Assembly: GCA_937993755.1 (NCBI GenBank)
Contig: CALKMA010000003.1
Location: forward strand, 1-64,000
Length of the DNA: 64,000 nucleotides
Direction: 5' to 3'
Source: HGM13233 sp900762805
GTDB lineage: Bacteria; Bacillota; Clostridia; Oscillospirales; Ruminococcaceae
The translations under genes were made by a program, and so were the position numbers. This document shows, in pieces, positions 15,719-24,757 of this stretch (position 1 is its first letter; each line of letters opens with the position of its first letter). Below the pieces are notes generated by a model. The model was not told where the DNA came from and did not search any database. It worked only from the letters and a program-made list of their open reading frames with translations.

Positions 15719-16645
15719 GTGAAGTACTATTTTATCGTCAACCCGCATTCCGGCAAAAAGGATATCTCCGCTGAGATACAGCGTCTCGTTGACTGCTATT
15801 TTGCCGAAAACGACCCGGAAGCCGCCTATGAGGTGGTCGTGACGCAGGAGGCCGAGTCCAAGCTGCACACCGTCCGCGGCATATGCGAGGCCGCGCAGGG
15901 CCGGCCGCTGCGCATCTGTGCCTGCGGGGGCGACGGTACGCTCAACGGCGTGGCAGGCGGCGTCGTCGGCTTTGAAAACGTCGAGATAGGCTTCTATTCG
16001 GCCGGAAGCGGCAACGATTTTGTCAAGTGCTTCGGCAGCCCGGAGGATTATCAGTCGATCGAGAGCTTTGTGCGCGGCGAGAGCGTCCCGGTCGATATCG
16101 TCGCCATCAATGGCGACTACTGTCTCAACCTGTTCTCGGTCGGCGTTGACGCCAACGTCAACTACGGCATCGGCAAATACCGCCGCCTGCCCTTCTGCGG
16201 CGGCTCGGCGGCCTACAACCTCTCATTGCTTGAAAATCTCATGCGGCCGATGGGCAAGCACCTGCGCATCACTATCGACGGCGCGGTGCATGACGGCAAA
16301 TTCATGCTGGCGGCCTTCGGCAATGGCCGTGTTTACGGTGGCGGCTACTATGCCCTGCCTGAAGCCCGGTGGGACGACGGCCTGCTTGACATCGTGCTCA
16401 TCGATAAGATCAGCCTGACCAAGGTGGCCGGCGCTTTGGGCACGTATAAAAAGGGCGAGCATATGTGCAACGGCGAGGTCATCGAAAAGATGCGCGGATT
16501 TCTCCATTTCTACCGCGGCAAGCACATTACCATCGACAGCAAAAAGAAGTTCGTACTCAATAATGACGGCGAATCGACCATCACCAACCACGTTGAGGCT
16601 GTCATCCAGTCGCCCGGCATCCGCTTTATCTGTCCAAAAAAGTAG
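15719..16645 (+). CDS. Diacylglycerol/lipid kinase family protein (YegS/DagK type)
   Basis: A 308-residue soluble kinase with VNPHSGKK at the N-terminus (nucleotide binding), the GGDGTLNGVAGG motif near residue 65 and the GSGNDFVKCF motif near residue 97, all typical of the DAGK catalytic domain. Likely role: phosphorylation of diacylglycerol or a related lipid to recycle it into phospholipid synthesis. The GTG at 15719 behind AAAAGGTG gives an N-terminus that begins directly with the first strand of the fold; no in-frame ATG is better placed. Transcribed alone between its own promoter and a strong terminator. Confidence 0.88.
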   Translation: MKYYFIVNPHSGKKDISAEIQRLVDCYFAENDPEAAYEVVVTQEAESKLHTVRGICEAAQGRPLRICACGGDGTLNGVAGGVVGFENVEIGFYSAGSGNDFVKCFGSPEDYQSIESFVRGESVPVDIVAINGDYCLNLFSVGVDANVNYGIGKYRRLPFCGGSAAYNLSLLENLMRPMGKHLRITIDGAVHDGKFMLAAFGNGRVYGGGYYALPEARWDDGLLDIVLIDKISLTKVAGALGTYKKGEHMCNGEVIEKMRGFLHFYRGKHITIDSKKKFVLNNDGESTITNHVEAVIQSPGIRFICPKK

Positions 16646-16659
16646 CACTTTGCACAAAA

Positions 16660-16703
16660 AATAATTCGGCATTTGTATAAAATGCCGAATTATTCTTTTT
16701 TTG
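16660..16703 (+). terminator. Rho-independent terminator after the lipid kinase gene
   Basis: A perfect 15-base-pair stem (16660-16674 with 16680-16694), loop GTATA, then C and a long T run. Confidence 0.92.
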
Positions 16704-16713
16704 GCCGTTGCTC

Positions 16714-16742
16714 TTGATTTTTCCGGGAAAAGGAGCTAAAAT
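16714..16742 (+). promoter_or_regulatory. groESL promoter
   Basis: TTGATT (16714-16719), a 17-base spacer and TAAAAT (16737-16742). The predicted transcription start falls at the beginning of the CIRCE element. Confidence 0.8.
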
Positions 16743-16747
16743 ATGTT

Positions 16748-16774
16748 TTAGCACTCGGAGATAATGAGTGCCAA
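16748..16774 (+). promoter_or_regulatory. CIRCE operator (HrcA binding site)
   Basis: TTAGCACTC, nine bases, then GAGTGCCAA: the CIRCE inverted repeat with one deviation from the consensus right arm (GAGTGCTAA). It overlaps the predicted transcript start, the usual position for heat-shock repression by HrcA. hrcA itself is not in this window. Confidence 0.93.
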
Positions 16775-16804
16775 TAATCGACATTTTATTTGGAGGGTAC
16801 CCCT

Positions 16805-17089
16805 ATGAAACTTGAGCCTTTGGCAGATAGAGTCGTTGTAAAAATGTGCGAGGAGCAGGAGAGCAAGTCTGCGCTGATCCTGACCAGTGCCTCGAAAGAG
16901 AAGCCCCAGTTTGCGGAAGTCATCGCTGTCGGTCCCGGCGGCGTTGTGGACGGCAAGGAGGTCAAGATGACCGTGGCGGTCGGCGACAAGGTCGTCGTCA
17001 GCAAGTATGCCGGCAACGAAGTCAAGCTCGGCGACGAGGAATATATCATCGTTCGCGTGCAGGATATTCTCGCGAAAGTCGTTAAATAA
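16805..17089 (+). CDS. groES: Co-chaperonin GroES
   Basis: A 94-residue GroES, the heptameric lid of the GroEL chamber. Recognisable are KLEPLADRVVVK at the N-terminus, the mobile-loop region around residues 16-33, the AVGPGG motif and a C-terminal YIIVRVQDILAKV. The ATG at 16805 follows GGAGGG; a TTG 15 bases upstream is in frame but lies at the ribosome binding site. It is followed 18 bases later by groEL and is controlled by the CIRCE element. Confidence 0.95.
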   Translation: MKLEPLADRVVVKMCEEQESKSALILTSASKEKPQFAEVIAVGPGGVVDGKEVKMTVAVGDKVVVSKYAGNEVKLGDEEYIIVRVQDILAKVVK

Positions 17090-17107
17090 GAAAGGAAGTA
17101 ATTCAGA

Positions 17108-18742
17108 ATGGCTAAGGATCTGAAGTTTGCAGAGGAAGCCCGCAAGGGTCTCATCACCGGTATCGACAAGCTGGCCGACACCGTCGTCACCACGCTCGGC
17201 CCCAAGGGCCGCAATGTCATGATCGACAAGAAATTCGGCGCACCGCTCATCACCAACGATGGCGTTACCATCGCCAAGGAGATCGAGCTGGAGGACCGTT
17301 TTGAAAATATGGGCGCCCAGCTCATCAAGGAGGTAGCCACCAAGACCAACGACGCCGCGGGCGACGGCACCACCACCGCCACGCTGCTGGCTCAGTCGAT
17401 GGTGCATGAGGGCATGAAGAATGTGGCCGCCGGCGCCAACCCGATGGCGCTCAAGCGCGGTATGCAGAAGGCGCAGGAGGCGGCCGTCGATGCCATCATC
17501 GCCAACTCCAAGAAGGTGACCGGCAGCGAGGATATCGCCCGTGTCGCCACCGTATCGGCCGGCGACGCCGAGATCGGCAAGCTGATCGCCGAGGCCATGG
17601 AAAAGGTCACCCGCGACGGCGTGATCACCATTGAGGAGAGCCGCACCGACAAGACCTACACCGAGGTCGTGGAAGGCATGCAGTTTGACCGCGGCTACCT
17701 GTCCCCCTATTTTGTGACCGATACCGAAAAGATGACCGCCGAGCTGGACGATGCCTATGTATTCATTACCGACAAGAAGCTGTCCACCATTGTCGATATC
17801 AAGGATATTCTCGAACAGGTCGCTCAGCGCCAGCTGCGCCTGCTCATCATCGCCGAGGATGTTGACGGCGAAGCCATCACCAACCTTGTGCTCAACCGCC
17901 TGCGCGGCGTGCTGAATGTCGTTGCCGTAAAGGCCCCCGGCTTCGGCGACCGCCGCAAGGATATGCTGCGCGACATCGCCATCCTGACGGGCGGCGAGGT
18001 CATCAGCGAGGAGCTCGGCATCGAGCTGAAGGACGTTACCTTCAATATGCTCGGCCGTGCCCGCCTCGTCAAGGTCGATAAGGACAATACCGTCATCGTC
18101 GGCGGCGCCGGCGATAAGGAAGCCATCGAGAAGCGCGCCAACCAGATCCGCGCCCAGATCGAGACGACGACCTCTGACTTCGATAAGGAGCGCCTGCAGG
18201 AACGCCTCGCCAAGCTGACGGGCGGCGTTGCCGTCATCAAGGTCGGCGCGGCCACCGAGGTCGAGATGAAGGATAAGAAGCTGCGCATCGAGGATGCGCT
18301 GTCGTCCACCAAGGCGGCTGTGCAGGAGGGCATCGTGGCCGGCGGCGGCGTCGCCATGATCAATGCCATTCCGGCTGTCGATAAGCTGATCGAGACGCTG
18401 ACCGAGGACGATGAGCGCACCGGCGCCCGTATCGTCCGCAAGGCTCTGGAGACGCCTGTCCGCAAGATCGCGTCCAACGCCGGTCTGGAGGGCTCTGTCA
18501 TCGTCAACCGCATCCTCGACTGCGGCAAGCTTGGCTACGGCTTCAACGTCGCCACCGAGGAATTCGGCGATATGATCGAGCTCGGCATCGTCGATCCGAC
18601 CAAGGTTTCCCGCTCGGCGCTGCAGAACGCCACCTCGGTTGCTTCGATGGTCGTCACCACCGAGGCGCTGGTGGCCGACATCCCGGAGCCGGAGCCTGCG
18701 GCTCCCGCCGCCGGCATGGGCGGCATGGGCGGCATGTATTGA
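17108..18742 (+). CDS. groEL: Chaperonin GroEL
   Basis: A 544-residue 60 kDa chaperonin of normal length. Landmarks are TTLGPKGRNVMIDK near residue 29, NDGVTIAKEIELED near 52, the ATP-binding DGTTTATLLAQSM near 87, and the typical Gly-Met tail (GGMGGMGGMY). It folds client proteins with GroES in an ATP-driven cycle. It shares the CIRCE-controlled transcript with groES, and a strong hairpin terminator follows about 60 bases after the stop. Confidence 0.98.
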   Translation: MAKDLKFAEEARKGLITGIDKLADTVVTTLGPKGRNVMIDKKFGAPLITNDGVTIAKEIELEDRFENMGAQLIKEVATKTNDAAGDGTTTATLLAQSMVHEGMKNVAAGANPMALKRGMQKAQEAAVDAIIANSKKVTGSEDIARVATVSAGDAEIGKLIAEAMEKVTRDGVITIEESRTDKTYTEVVEGMQFDRGYLSPYFVTDTEKMTAELDDAYVFITDKKLSTIVDIKDILEQVAQRQLRLLIIAEDVDGEAITNLVLNRLRGVLNVVAVKAPGFGDRRKDMLRDIAILTGGEVISEELGIELKDVTFNMLGRARLVKVDKDNTVIVGGAGDKEAIEKRANQIRAQIETTTSDFDKERLQERLAKLTGGVAVIKVGAATEVEMKDKKLRIEDALSSTKAAVQEGIVAGGGVAMINAIPAVDKLIETLTEDDERTGARIVRKALETPVRKIASNAGLEGSVIVNRILDCGKLGYGFNVATEEFGDMIELGIVDPTKVSRSALQNATSVASMVVTTEALVADIPEPEPAAPAAGMGGMGGMY

Positions 18743-18805
18743 TCGACGCCCCAAAACAGCAGAATGACCGGCCCGCTCGTTAGAGGGGCGTTCATAAAAC
18801 AGCTG

Positions 18806-18844
18806 ATCCTCCCTTTGATGTTTGGTCAAAGGGAGGATTTTTTA
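18806..18844 (+). terminator. Rho-independent terminator after groEL
   Basis: A perfect 13-base-pair stem (18806-18818 with 18826-18838), 7-base loop, then a T run. Confidence 0.92.
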
Positions 18845-18994
18845 CATTTTGCAACGGCGCGGCAGCGCCCAGGGCGCCCTTTACACAAGGAAAGCTTTGG
18901 TGCGGCGCGAAATCGCGCATGGCGCACGACGCCGAACGGTGTATAAGCGTGCTTTTGACTGTTTGATAAACCGGAATTGGATTTGCCCTTCGCA

Positions 18995-19582
18995 TCAAAT
19001 GTCAGCATTGAAAATCGTTGCTGCACCATAATGATTATCTTTATCTACGATTTGCAAATCAAACTTATGCCACAGCATATCGCTTTCGGTTGTTTCAACT
19101 TGGATAAGAAATGCAGACATTTCACGATCTCCTGCAAATTCCTTGATTGAATTTGTCATAATAACGGGCATCTCTCGATTGTCTATAACGACCCTGATAG
19201 TAATATCATCTGGCGCAAGGTCTCGCGCTCCTTGTTGGAATTTCGGCAAACTCATGGGCCTGAAATATGCCATCAAGCCATTTCCGGCGCCCTTGACTGC
19301 AAACACATGCAATCCGTATATTTCCAATTTATCAAAGCTCACATCCAAAGACATATCGTTTTGAAGTATGATATTTTGGCACCAGTATTCTAAATAGTTA
19401 ACGCCATAGTCTTTTACCGCTGTCAGAAACGGATATTTTCCTGCCGGTATATCAAGCTTATAATAGCCGCTTTCGTTGCTCTCTGCACGAAAGAGTGTAA
19501 TAAAGCTGTCTCCTTTCACTTCAATGTGAGCATTTGCGACAGGTGATTTGTTTTTGTCTGTTACGTATCCTTCGAGAATCAT
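18995..19582 (-). CDS. Carboxypeptidase regulatory-like domain protein
   Basis: A 195-residue protein whose first 80 residues look like a CarboxypepD_reg/CNA-B-type beta-sandwich (GYVTDKNKSPVANAHIEVKG, then SGYYKLDIPAGKY). The remainder is not recognised. No signal peptide or sorting motif is visible, so a cytoplasmic or stand-alone location is likely. Base composition is strikingly AT-rich against both neighbours, and the gene runs opposite to them, which suggests recent acquisition. The ATG at 19582 (minus strand) has GGGAGAGG upstream; the longer frame to 19600 starts with TTG inside that site. Confidence 0.7.
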   Translation of the reverse strand: MILEGYVTDKNKSPVANAHIEVKGDSFITLFRAESNESGYYKLDIPAGKYPFLTAVKDYGVNYLEYWCQNIILQNDMSLDVSFDKLEIYGLHVFAVKGAGNGLMAYFRPMSLPKFQQGARDLAPDDITIRVVIDNREMPVIMTNSIKEFAGDREMSAFLIQVETTESDMLWHKFDLQIVDKDNHYGAATIFNADI

Positions 19583-19986
19583 TTTACATACCTCTCCCAA
19601 TTCCGGCTTAGCTGCCTGTTTGGTATATTCTTCGGTATTATTCTATCATAATGGCCGCGGTCGATGCAAGAAAGCTCCCGGTAAGCAATGCTGCCGGGGC
19701 TGAAACTGTTTTATAACCATCCGGCCTGCGGGCGGGCCGTTTTTCTGCCGGCGGGTGTGAAGGTGCTGCTTTGTATGGCCGCCTGCCGTGTTCTTGCCCG
19801 GCGGCGGGGGCCGCCGCAGAACGCACGTGCGGCGGCGGTCAGGGGATGCCTGGCGGCCGGAGCGCGGCATTGCTTGTGGCGGCCAGCCTGTCCTGCCGCC
19901 TCTGCCGCGTTTCCGCCGCCGTTGCCGCGCCGCCCTGTTTAATCGGCTCCCCGCCGGGCGATACTTCCGGCAAAGGGGGGGAGAGT
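19583..19986. other. Intergenic region, nothing recognised
   Basis: About 400 bases between a reverse-strand and a forward-strand gene. The first 70 bases are AT-rich and probably contain the promoter of the reverse-strand gene (TAGAAT/TATGAT-like boxes on the minus strand). The rest is GC-rich with open frames that resemble no family and carry no ribosome binding site. Confidence 0.4.
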
Positions 19987-21576
19987 ATGACCTGTAAGCG
20001 TGTTATCGCGCTGTACGCCGTGTTTGTGCTGCTGGCCTGCGCCATGCTGCTGCGGCTGGCGCTACTGGCCAGCGACCCGCAGTACCGGGCAGCCTCGGCC
20101 GATCAGAGCACCGCCGAGCTGACGGCCGTTGTCAAGCGACCGCATTTTTATGACCGCGGCGGGCAGCCGATCACCGGCACGGCGTCCGGCTGTCTCGCTG
20201 TGGCGGTGCCCGGCAACCCTGCCAGCTATAATATCCTGCGGGCGCTCGGCGAGGAACAGGCAGAGGCTTTTCGAGAAAGGATGCAGCAGGGCGCTCCCTT
20301 TCTTGTGCCGCTCGACGAGCAGCTTCCGGCGCACAGCCTTGTGACCTGCCTGCCGTCGGGCGGACGGACGGTGCCGCCGCTGTACAGTCATCTCATCGGC
20401 TATCTTGCGTGGGACGGCACCGGCGCGGCGGGCCTGGAAAGCGCCTTTGAGGGGATGCTGGCGGCCTCGTCGCGCCGCGTCCGGCTGCGGTACCCCGTCG
20501 ATGCGATGGGGAGCCTCCTGCCCGATACGCTGGTTTCGGTGGTCGATGAGGGAGCCGTCAGCGCCGGCGTGCTGCTGACCGTCGATACCCGCGTGCAGCA
20601 GGCCGCCGATGACGCGGCAGCCCATATGCGGAAGGGAGCGGTGGTGGTCCTCGACTGCCGCAGCGGCGAGATATTGGCGATGGTCAGCCGCCCCGCCTAC
20701 AGCGCCGACCGCGTCGCCGAATACCTGTCCGACCCCGACGGTGCGCTGGTCAACCGGGCGCTTGCACAGTACAGCATCGGCTCGGTTTTCAAGCTCGTGG
20801 TGCAGGCGGCGGCGCTTGAGGCCGGCATTTCAGCCGATTGGGCCTATACCTGCACCGGCTCGATCGCGGTGGGCGACACCGTCTTTTCCTGCGCCGGAGG
20901 CGGCGTTCACGGCGAGCTGACCATGAGCGGCGCGCTGGCGCAGTCCTGCAACTGCTACCATATCGCGCTGGCGCAGCTGCTGGGGCCGCGCCCCATCCGC
21001 ACCATGGCGGTCCGGCTGGGCTTTGGCCGGGCGCTGACGCTGGCCGAAGGCTATCGCACGGCGGCCGGGCTGCTGCCGACCGAGAGCCAGCTGGCCGACA
21101 CCGGCGAATTTTCCAACTTTTCCTTCGGACAGGGGCGCCTGATGGCCAACCCCATCCAGCTGGCCGCCGCCGTCGCCGCGATCGCCAACGGCGGACGGTA
21201 TACCGAGCCGTCGCTGGTGCTGTCGGCCGGCGAGGTGAGCGGTTGGGACTGGAGCCCGCCGCATGAGAGCAGCGCCGTGATGAGCGGGGCGACGGCGGAG
21301 GCGCTGTGCCGGCATATGTGCGCCGTGCTGACCGAGGGCACCGCCGCGCCGGCAGCTCCGCGCACGGTATCGGCGGCCGGCAAGACCGGCACGGCCGAGA
21401 GCGGCGAGTATACCGGCGGGCGCGAGAAGATCGTCAGTACCTTTGCCGGCTTTTTTCCGGCCGACGATCCGAAATATGTCGCCGTTGTGGTGTCGGAGCG
21501 CGACAGTGACGCCGATCCCGTCGCCATTCGCGTCTTTACAAGGCTCGCCGAGACGCTTTACCCGGCCGAGCTGTAG
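19987..21576 (+). CDS. Penicillin-binding protein, class B transpeptidase
   Basis: A 529-residue peptidoglycan D,D-transpeptidase anchored by one N-terminal membrane helix (about residues 6-27). The catalytic motifs are in order: SVFK (SxxK) near residue 262, SCN (SxN) near residue 319 and KTGT near residue 464. A short dimerisation-type region precedes the transpeptidase domain, and no glycosyltransferase domain or C-terminal PASTA repeats are seen. It is smaller than typical SpoVD/FtsI and is closer to PbpA-like stand-alone class B enzymes. The ATG at 19987 has a run of G's and GAGAG upstream. Confidence 0.87.
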   Translation: MTCKRVIALYAVFVLLACAMLLRLALLASDPQYRAASADQSTAELTAVVKRPHFYDRGGQPITGTASGCLAVAVPGNPASYNILRALGEEQAEAFRERMQQGAPFLVPLDEQLPAHSLVTCLPSGGRTVPPLYSHLIGYLAWDGTGAAGLESAFEGMLAASSRRVRLRYPVDAMGSLLPDTLVSVVDEGAVSAGVLLTVDTRVQQAADDAAAHMRKGAVVVLDCRSGEILAMVSRPAYSADRVAEYLSDPDGALVNRALAQYSIGSVFKLVVQAAALEAGISADWAYTCTGSIAVGDTVFSCAGGGVHGELTMSGALAQSCNCYHIALAQLLGPRPIRTMAVRLGFGRALTLAEGYRTAAGLLPTESQLADTGEFSNFSFGQGRLMANPIQLAAAVAAIANGGRYTEPSLVLSAGEVSGWDWSPPHESSAVMSGATAEALCRHMCAVLTEGTAAPAAPRTVSAAGKTGTAESGEYTGGREKIVSTFAGFFPADDPKYVAVVVSERDSDADPVAIRVFTRLAETLYPAEL

Positions 21577-21805
21577 ACGGCGGGCCGTGCCGCGAGGGCG
21601 GGCGGGATGCACCCGGCGTGCCGGGGCGGCGCGGGGATGCGCCCATGAAGGATGCGGCCTGTGACGCTCCGGCCTCCGCAGCCGGTCATGGGCTGAGAAA
21701 GACCGTCATGCCGTTTATCCGTCCGGTCTTCCGGCCCGAAAAGCATCCGATCGGCCGCCGAAGGGGCAAAACAGCACTTTTTTGCATGGAAAATCAAAAA
21801 AATGG
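21577..21805. other. Intergenic region between the PBP gene and the acpP promoter
   Basis: About 230 bases after the PBP stop with no supported gene and no clear terminator hairpin. Composition shifts from very GC-rich to AT-rich approaching the acpP promoter. Confidence 0.4.
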
Positions 21806-21834
21806 TTGACAATTTGCATGAAACCCTGTATAAA
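21806..21834 (+). promoter_or_regulatory. acpP promoter
   Basis: Consensus TTGACA (21806-21811), a 17-base spacer and TATAAA (21829-21834). Confidence 0.85.
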
Positions 21835-21875
21835 GATAAGAGCAAACGATATTCTTGTGAAAAGGAGCTTACACA

Positions 21876-22103
21876 ATGGTATTTGAGAAGGTAAAAGCGA
21901 TCCTTGCCGATCAGCTCGAATTCGATGAAGACAAGATTACGATGGAATCCAGCCTGGTCGATGATCTGGACGCCGACAGCCTTGATGTTGTCGATCTTAT
22001 CATGTCGCTTGAGGAGGAGTTTGATATCGAGATCCCCGATGAGGAGATCGAGGAGATCAAAACGGTCGGCGACCTTGTCCGCTATATCGAAGCCAACAGC
22101 TGA
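21876..22103 (+). CDS. acpP: Acyl carrier protein
   Basis: A 75-residue acidic acyl carrier protein. The phosphopantetheine attachment serine is in the DSL motif (DDLDADSLDVVDLIMSLEE, Ser near residue 36). Helix patterns and length are standard. It shuttles acyl chains in fatty acid synthesis. It is monocistronic here, with a consensus promoter, an AAAAGGAG ribosome binding site and its own terminator, and no fab genes are adjacent in this window. Confidence 0.96.
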   Translation: MVFEKVKAILADQLEFDEDKITMESSLVDDLDADSLDVVDLIMSLEEEFDIEIPDEEIEEIKTVGDLVRYIEANS

Positions 22104-22118
22104 TTCAACCGTTTTTTG

Positions 22119-22146
22119 GCCGCGCAGGTCCGCCTGCGCGGCTTTT
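22119..22146 (+). terminator. Rho-independent terminator after acpP
   Basis: A perfect 10-base-pair stem (22119-22128 with 22133-22142), loop TCCG, then TTTT. Confidence 0.88.
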
Positions 22147-22314
22147 ACATGCTCTGTATATTACGGCGGTGGTCTGCCCGTTATCCGGCTGCCCGGCTTA
22201 CCGGCTGCTTCGCCGCCGGAACAACACCCCGGAAATTCTCATTCCGGCGGAAAAGCGCCGCCTTTCTGGCGCAGCAGTCATCCCGCGGATCCGGTGCGGC
22301 TTTTCCGAAACCGG

Positions 22315-22343
22315 TTGAAAATCCCGCGCAAATGTGCTAATAT
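22315..22343 (+). promoter_or_regulatory. proS promoter
   Basis: TTGAAA (22315-22320), a 17-base spacer and TAATAT (22338-22343), about 40 bases before the start codon. No T-box leader is present, as the spacer is too short and lacks the T-box sequence. Confidence 0.65.
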
Positions 22344-22384
22344 CTACAGAGTATCGTTATGTTATACAGAAAAAGAGGTAAACT

Positions 22385-23821
22385 ATGAGCGAGAACAAAA
22401 AGCAGCTGGATGCCATTACCCCCATCAACGAGGATTTTGCCAAATGGTATACCGACATCGTCCTGAAGGCCGAGCTGGTCGATTATTCGTCGGTCAAGGG
22501 CTGCGTTATCCTGCGTCCCTACGGCTATGCCATCTGGGAAAATATCCAGCACATCCTTGACGGTATGTTCAAGGCCACCGGCCATCAGAACGTCTATATG
22601 CCGCTTTTCATCCCGGAAAGCCTGCTGCAGAAGGAAAAGGACCATGTTGAAGGCTTCGCGCCGGAGGTGGCATGGGTCACCCACGGCGGCAGCGAGCCGC
22701 TTCAGGAGCGCCTGTGCGTCCGCCCGACCTCTGAAACGCTGTTCTGCGAGCATTACGCCCATATCATCCATTCCTACCGCGATCTGCCCAAAAAGTATAA
22801 TCAGTGGTGCTCGGTCGTGCGTTGGGAAAAGACCACCCGTCCCTTCCTGCGTACCCGCGAGTTCCTGTGGCAGGAGGGCCACACCATGCACGAAACGGCC
22901 GACGAGGCCCGCGCCGAGACGCAGCAGATGCTGGAGGTCTACCGCGAGTTCTGCGAAAAATACCTGAATATCCCTGTTGTCTGCGGCCGCAAGACCGACC
23001 GTGAGAAGTTCGCGGGCGCCGAGGAGACCTATACCATCGAGGCCATGATGCATGACGGCAAGGCGCTCCAGTCAGGCACCTCGCACTATTTCGGCGACGG
23101 CTTTGCCCGCGCCTTCGGCATCCAGTTTGCCGACCGCGAAAACAAGCTTTCCTATCCGTTCCAGACCTCCTGGGGCGTCAGCACCCGCCTGATGGGCGCC
23201 ATCATCATGACCCACGGTGACGACAACGGCCTCATCCTGCCGCCCGCCGTCGCGCCGACGCAGGTGGTCATCGTGCCGGTCGCCATGCATAAGCCCGGCG
23301 TGCTCGATAAGGCCGGCGAGCTGGCGCTGCGCCTCGGCCGCCGCTTCCGCACCGAGCTGGACGATTCCGACAACACCCCCGGCTGGAAATTCTCCCAGCA
23401 TGAGATGCGCGGCGTGCCCCTCCGTTTGGAGCTCGGCCCGCGCGATATCGGAAGCAGCTGCTGCGTGCTGGTGCGCCGCGACACCGGTGAAAAGACGACA
23501 GTCCCGCTCGACAGCCTGGAGGAGACAGTCGAGACACTGCTCAAGGCCGTCGGCGACAATCTCTATGCCCGCGCGCTGGCCAACCGCGAGCAGAAGACCA
23601 CCGTCTGCCGCACCTATGAGGAATTTGCCGACACGGCGAAGAACAAGCCCGGCTTTATCAAGACCATGTGGTGCGGCGACGAGGCCTGCGAGGCCCGCGT
23701 CAAGGACGAGCTTGAGGTCAGCTCGCGCTGTATGCCGTTCGAGCAGGAAAAGCTTGGCGACGTCTGCCCCATCTGCGGCAAGCCGGCCAAATGCATGATC
23801 TATTGGGGAAAGGCGTATTGA
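22385..23821 (+). CDS. proS: Proline--tRNA ligase (type 3, archaeal/eukaryotic-like)
   Basis: A 478-residue class II aminoacyl-tRNA synthetase charging tRNA-Pro. The N-terminus (ITPINEDFAKWYTDIV), the region LCVRPTSETLF near residue 115, RWEKTTRPFLRTREFLWQE near residue 143 and the C-terminal zinc-type cysteines (CxxC near the end) identify the shorter type 3 form without the editing INS domain. This form is common in Clostridia and some other bacteria. Ribosome binding site AAAGAGGTAA precedes the ATG. Confidence 0.95.
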   Translation: MSENKKQLDAITPINEDFAKWYTDIVLKAELVDYSSVKGCVILRPYGYAIWENIQHILDGMFKATGHQNVYMPLFIPESLLQKEKDHVEGFAPEVAWVTHGGSEPLQERLCVRPTSETLFCEHYAHIIHSYRDLPKKYNQWCSVVRWEKTTRPFLRTREFLWQEGHTMHETADEARAETQQMLEVYREFCEKYLNIPVVCGRKTDREKFAGAEETYTIEAMMHDGKALQSGTSHYFGDGFARAFGIQFADRENKLSYPFQTSWGVSTRLMGAIIMTHGDDNGLILPPAVAPTQVVIVPVAMHKPGVLDKAGELALRLGRRFRTELDDSDNTPGWKFSQHEMRGVPLRLELGPRDIGSSCCVLVRRDTGEKTTVPLDSLEETVETLLKAVGDNLYARALANREQKTTVCRTYEEFADTAKNKPGFIKTMWCGDEACEARVKDELEVSSRCMPFEQEKLGDVCPICGKPAKCMIYWGKAY

Positions 23822-23822
23822 T

Positions 23823-24257
23823 ATGTTGCTCCCAGTGACATCCGCCGACAGAGAGCTGTTCATCGGCCTTTGCCGCGAGTTTTACCATTCGGACGCTGTG
23901 CTTCATCCCGCCCCGACGGCCTACCATGAAGCGACCTTTGACGAGCTGATGCGGCCCGGCAGCCTGCTTGACGCGCGGCTGCTGTCCGACGGGGAAAGGG
24001 TCGTCGGCTACGGGCTTCTGTCGCGCAGCTTTTCGCCGGAGGTCGGCGGCCCCATCGTCTGGGTCGAGGAGATATACCTTCGCCCGGAGGGGCGCGGGCA
24101 TGGCCTCGGCACCGAATTTCTGCATTATGCCAAGTCCAAGGGCGCGGCGCGGGTGCGGCTGGAGGCCTGCCCTGACAACGACCGTGCCATGCGGCTTTAT
24201 CTGCGGGAGGGCTTTACCCCGCTGCCCTATACGCAGATGATCTGCGATCGGGAATAG
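23823..24257 (+). CDS. GNAT family N-acetyltransferase
   Basis: A 144-residue acetyltransferase. The acetyl-CoA-binding motif A is visible as RPEGRGHGLGTEFLHYAKSK near residue 83, preceded by strand IVWVEEIYL. The substrate is not predictable. The ATG follows the proS stop by a single base, so it is probably translated from the proS transcript. Confidence 0.82.
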   Translation: MLLPVTSADRELFIGLCREFYHSDAVLHPAPTAYHEATFDELMRPGSLLDARLLSDGERVVGYGLLSRSFSPEVGGPIVWVEEIYLRPEGRGHGLGTEFLHYAKSKGAARVRLEACPDNDRAMRLYLREGFTPLPYTQMICDRE

Positions 24258-24757
24258 CCCGCCGGCAAGCGCGGCTCGGCCGGGCGTTTATGCGCCTTGC
24301 CTGTGTGTACATTGTGCCCCGCCTGCGTGCGGGAGAGAGCCTGCCGCCGATCGGACTGCGCCGACAGAGCGCATCGGGCTCTTGCCTGCTATGTGGGGAG
24401 CGTGCCCGCCGCGGGGCCTGAAATGACACGGCAGCGCGCCGTTCGCCGTCGGCACCTTTCCGCCGCCGCGGATGACCGGCCCGGCTTGGCCGGCGTGCCT
24501 GGGACGCATGCCGGACAAGGCGCTTCGCCGGACATTTTGCAAAACGCTTCAGAAAAAGATCAAAGTCCTGCCCTCTGCATGGAGGGCAGGACTTTTCTGA
24601 TGGGCTTTCTGTTAGACCTTCGGCAGGAGCTCACCGCCTGACGGCATTACGCCGCTGTGTACGCCGGCGCGGCAGTGTCAGCCCGGCCGCCCGGCGCAGC
24701 CGCCGGGGCCGGCGCTTCAGACCGCCGCGCGTTCCCGCGCCCCTGTCTGCGGAGCCG
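24258..24757. other. Intergenic region between convergent genes
   Basis: About 500 bases between convergently transcribed GNAT and RluA-like genes. Apart from the bidirectional terminator listed separately, only GC-rich open frames without ribosome binding sites or recognisable sequence are present. Confidence 0.45.
24562..24596. terminator. Bidirectional Rho-independent terminator
   Basis: A 14-base-pair stem (24562-24575 with 24582-24595) with a 6-base loop, flanked by an A-rich run on the left and T's on the right. It can serve the convergent genes on both sides. Confidence 0.85.

Noticed and set aside
16748..18829. 693-codon open frame antisense to groESL
   Set aside because: A shadow of the GC-rich groEL codon pattern; it runs through the CIRCE element and has no homology-like features.
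22104..22384. Possible T-box leader upstream of proS (and of ileS)
   Set aside because: The T-box sequence and specifier stem are not visible. The proS promoter sits about 40 bases from the start, and the divIVA-ileS gap is only 38 bases.
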